A stretch of DNA of 64,000 bases from assembly GCF_040549045.1 (NCBI RefSeq), contig NZ_JBEWTB010000002.1, forward strand, positions 3,956,501-4,020,500, read 5' to 3'. This DNA comes from Endozoicomonas sp. NE40. Lineage in GTDB: Bacteria; Pseudomonadota; Gammaproteobacteria; Pseudomonadales; Endozoicomonadaceae. Both the position numbers and the translations under genes were made by a program. The notes below the pieces were generated by a model. That model was given only the letters and a program-made list of their open reading frames with translations. It ran no database searches and was not told the origin of the DNA. Below, piece by piece: positions 63,694 to 64,000 of the stretch (position 1 is its first letter; each line of letters starts with the position of its first letter).

Positions 63694-64000
63694 CACGGCA
63701 AAACATGATCATAAATCTATCAGTCCGAGAACCTTCATCATGTAGTCTTCGTCCCAGCCACACGTCTTTCGCTTGTTCTTGATACCTGCTTTCACTGAAG
63801 TGTCCAGTTTGAGAAGGTTAAGCGCCACTTGCCTGGCAACTCAAGGTTTTCAGTGGCAAAACCTTCTCTGGCTCTGCAACGGTCTTCATCAAAAGCAACG
63901 TCAAGAACCCAATGCAGTTGAATCTCAACCAGCCAGTGCCTCCTGGTGGCATGAAGCACCTCCTCAGCAGACAGTTGGCGACTGGATATAAAGTAGCGAA
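63694..64000 (-). pseudogene. ISAs1/H-repeat-type transposase, 3' part, frameshifted and cut by the window edge
   Basis: Read on the minus strand, the frame enters from the right edge as RYFISSRQLSAEE, then RRHWLVEIQLHWVLDVAFDE and DRCRAREGFATENL, the C-terminal part of an ISAs1/H-repeat transposase including the HW...LHWVLDV...ED block of its DDE domain. A one-base loss near 63840 shifts the frame; the remaining ARQVALNLLKLD, KNKRKTCGWDEDYMMKVLGL part ends at a TGA at 63709-63711. The IS end (CACGGCA) is at about 63694. The upstream part lies outside the window. Confidence 0.78.

Noticed and set aside
59384..64000. A complete composite transposon
   Set aside because: Both IS copies are truncated or frameshifted and the right one leaves the window, so no functional element can be shown.

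Overview
The window is a Gammaproteobacterial chromosome segment. Complete housekeeping clusters (tdk, metNIQ, sspAB, dolP-diaA-yraN-lpoA/rsmI, rnpB, the full mraZ-to-lpxC division and cell-wall cluster, secA-argJ-mutT, bamD/rluD-pgeF-clpB) match the gammaproteobacterial order. Between them sit secreted or effector-like proteins of the kind seen in host-associated Oceanospirillales. Endozoicomonas or a close relative fits best; this is inference from gene content and protein style, not a database match.

Layout. 1-9.1 kb: the tail of a subtilisin-like protease, thymidine kinase, a TSUP permease, the methionine ABC importer metNIQ, a GNAT enzyme, a fragment of a small lineage-specific family, a Na/Pi-type transporter with a coiled-coil partner, a predicted secreted metalloprotease and a DsbA-like protein. 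9.1-13.2 kb (minus strand): a cysteine-synthase-like PLP enzyme, an APC amino acid permease, an M20 amidohydrolase and RidA, which look like one amino acid (possibly cysteine) catabolic operon. 13.5-18.4 kb: a frameshifted second copy of the lineage-specific family, a DcuB-type dicarboxylate carrier with an FNR-like site upstream, sspA-sspB, an FMN reductase and a rhodanese lipoprotein. 18.4-24.7 kb: a glutamine amidotransferase-like protein, dolP, diaA, yraN and lpoA, an ankyrin protein, and divergent rsmI. 24.7-25.1 kb: RNase P RNA.

25.1-44.0 kb: a roughly 540-bp regulatory region with a cluster of DnaA-box-like sequences and a 10-bp-periodic MraZ-type operator, followed by the complete dcw cluster mraZ-rsmH-ftsL-ftsI-murE-murF-mraY-murD-ftsW-murG-murC-ddl-ftsQ-ftsA-ftsZ and lpxC. 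It makes lipid II, flips and polymerises it at the septum, builds the Z ring and commits lipid A synthesis. 44.0-51 kb: a 197-bp MITE-like element, an M23 factor, secA (split by a one-base frameshift), argJ and a Nudix/thiamine-phosphate-synthase-like fusion.

51-64 kb is mosaic: a secreted protein of unknown function, a 423-aa protein with a kinase-like GDxD...N/DFG core, yacG, bamD, rluD, pgeF and clpB. Last comes a 1305-aa multidomain protein with two phosphoribosyltransferase-like repeats and a C-terminal protein tyrosine phosphatase. It is bracketed by inverted remnants of one ISAs1/H-repeat-type transposase. The most notable points are the secA frameshift, the IS-bracketed phosphatase, the kinase-like protein, the DnaA-box cluster in front of mraZ, and a promoter-terminator leader in front of metNIQ. 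No tRNA, rRNA or CRISPR array was seen.
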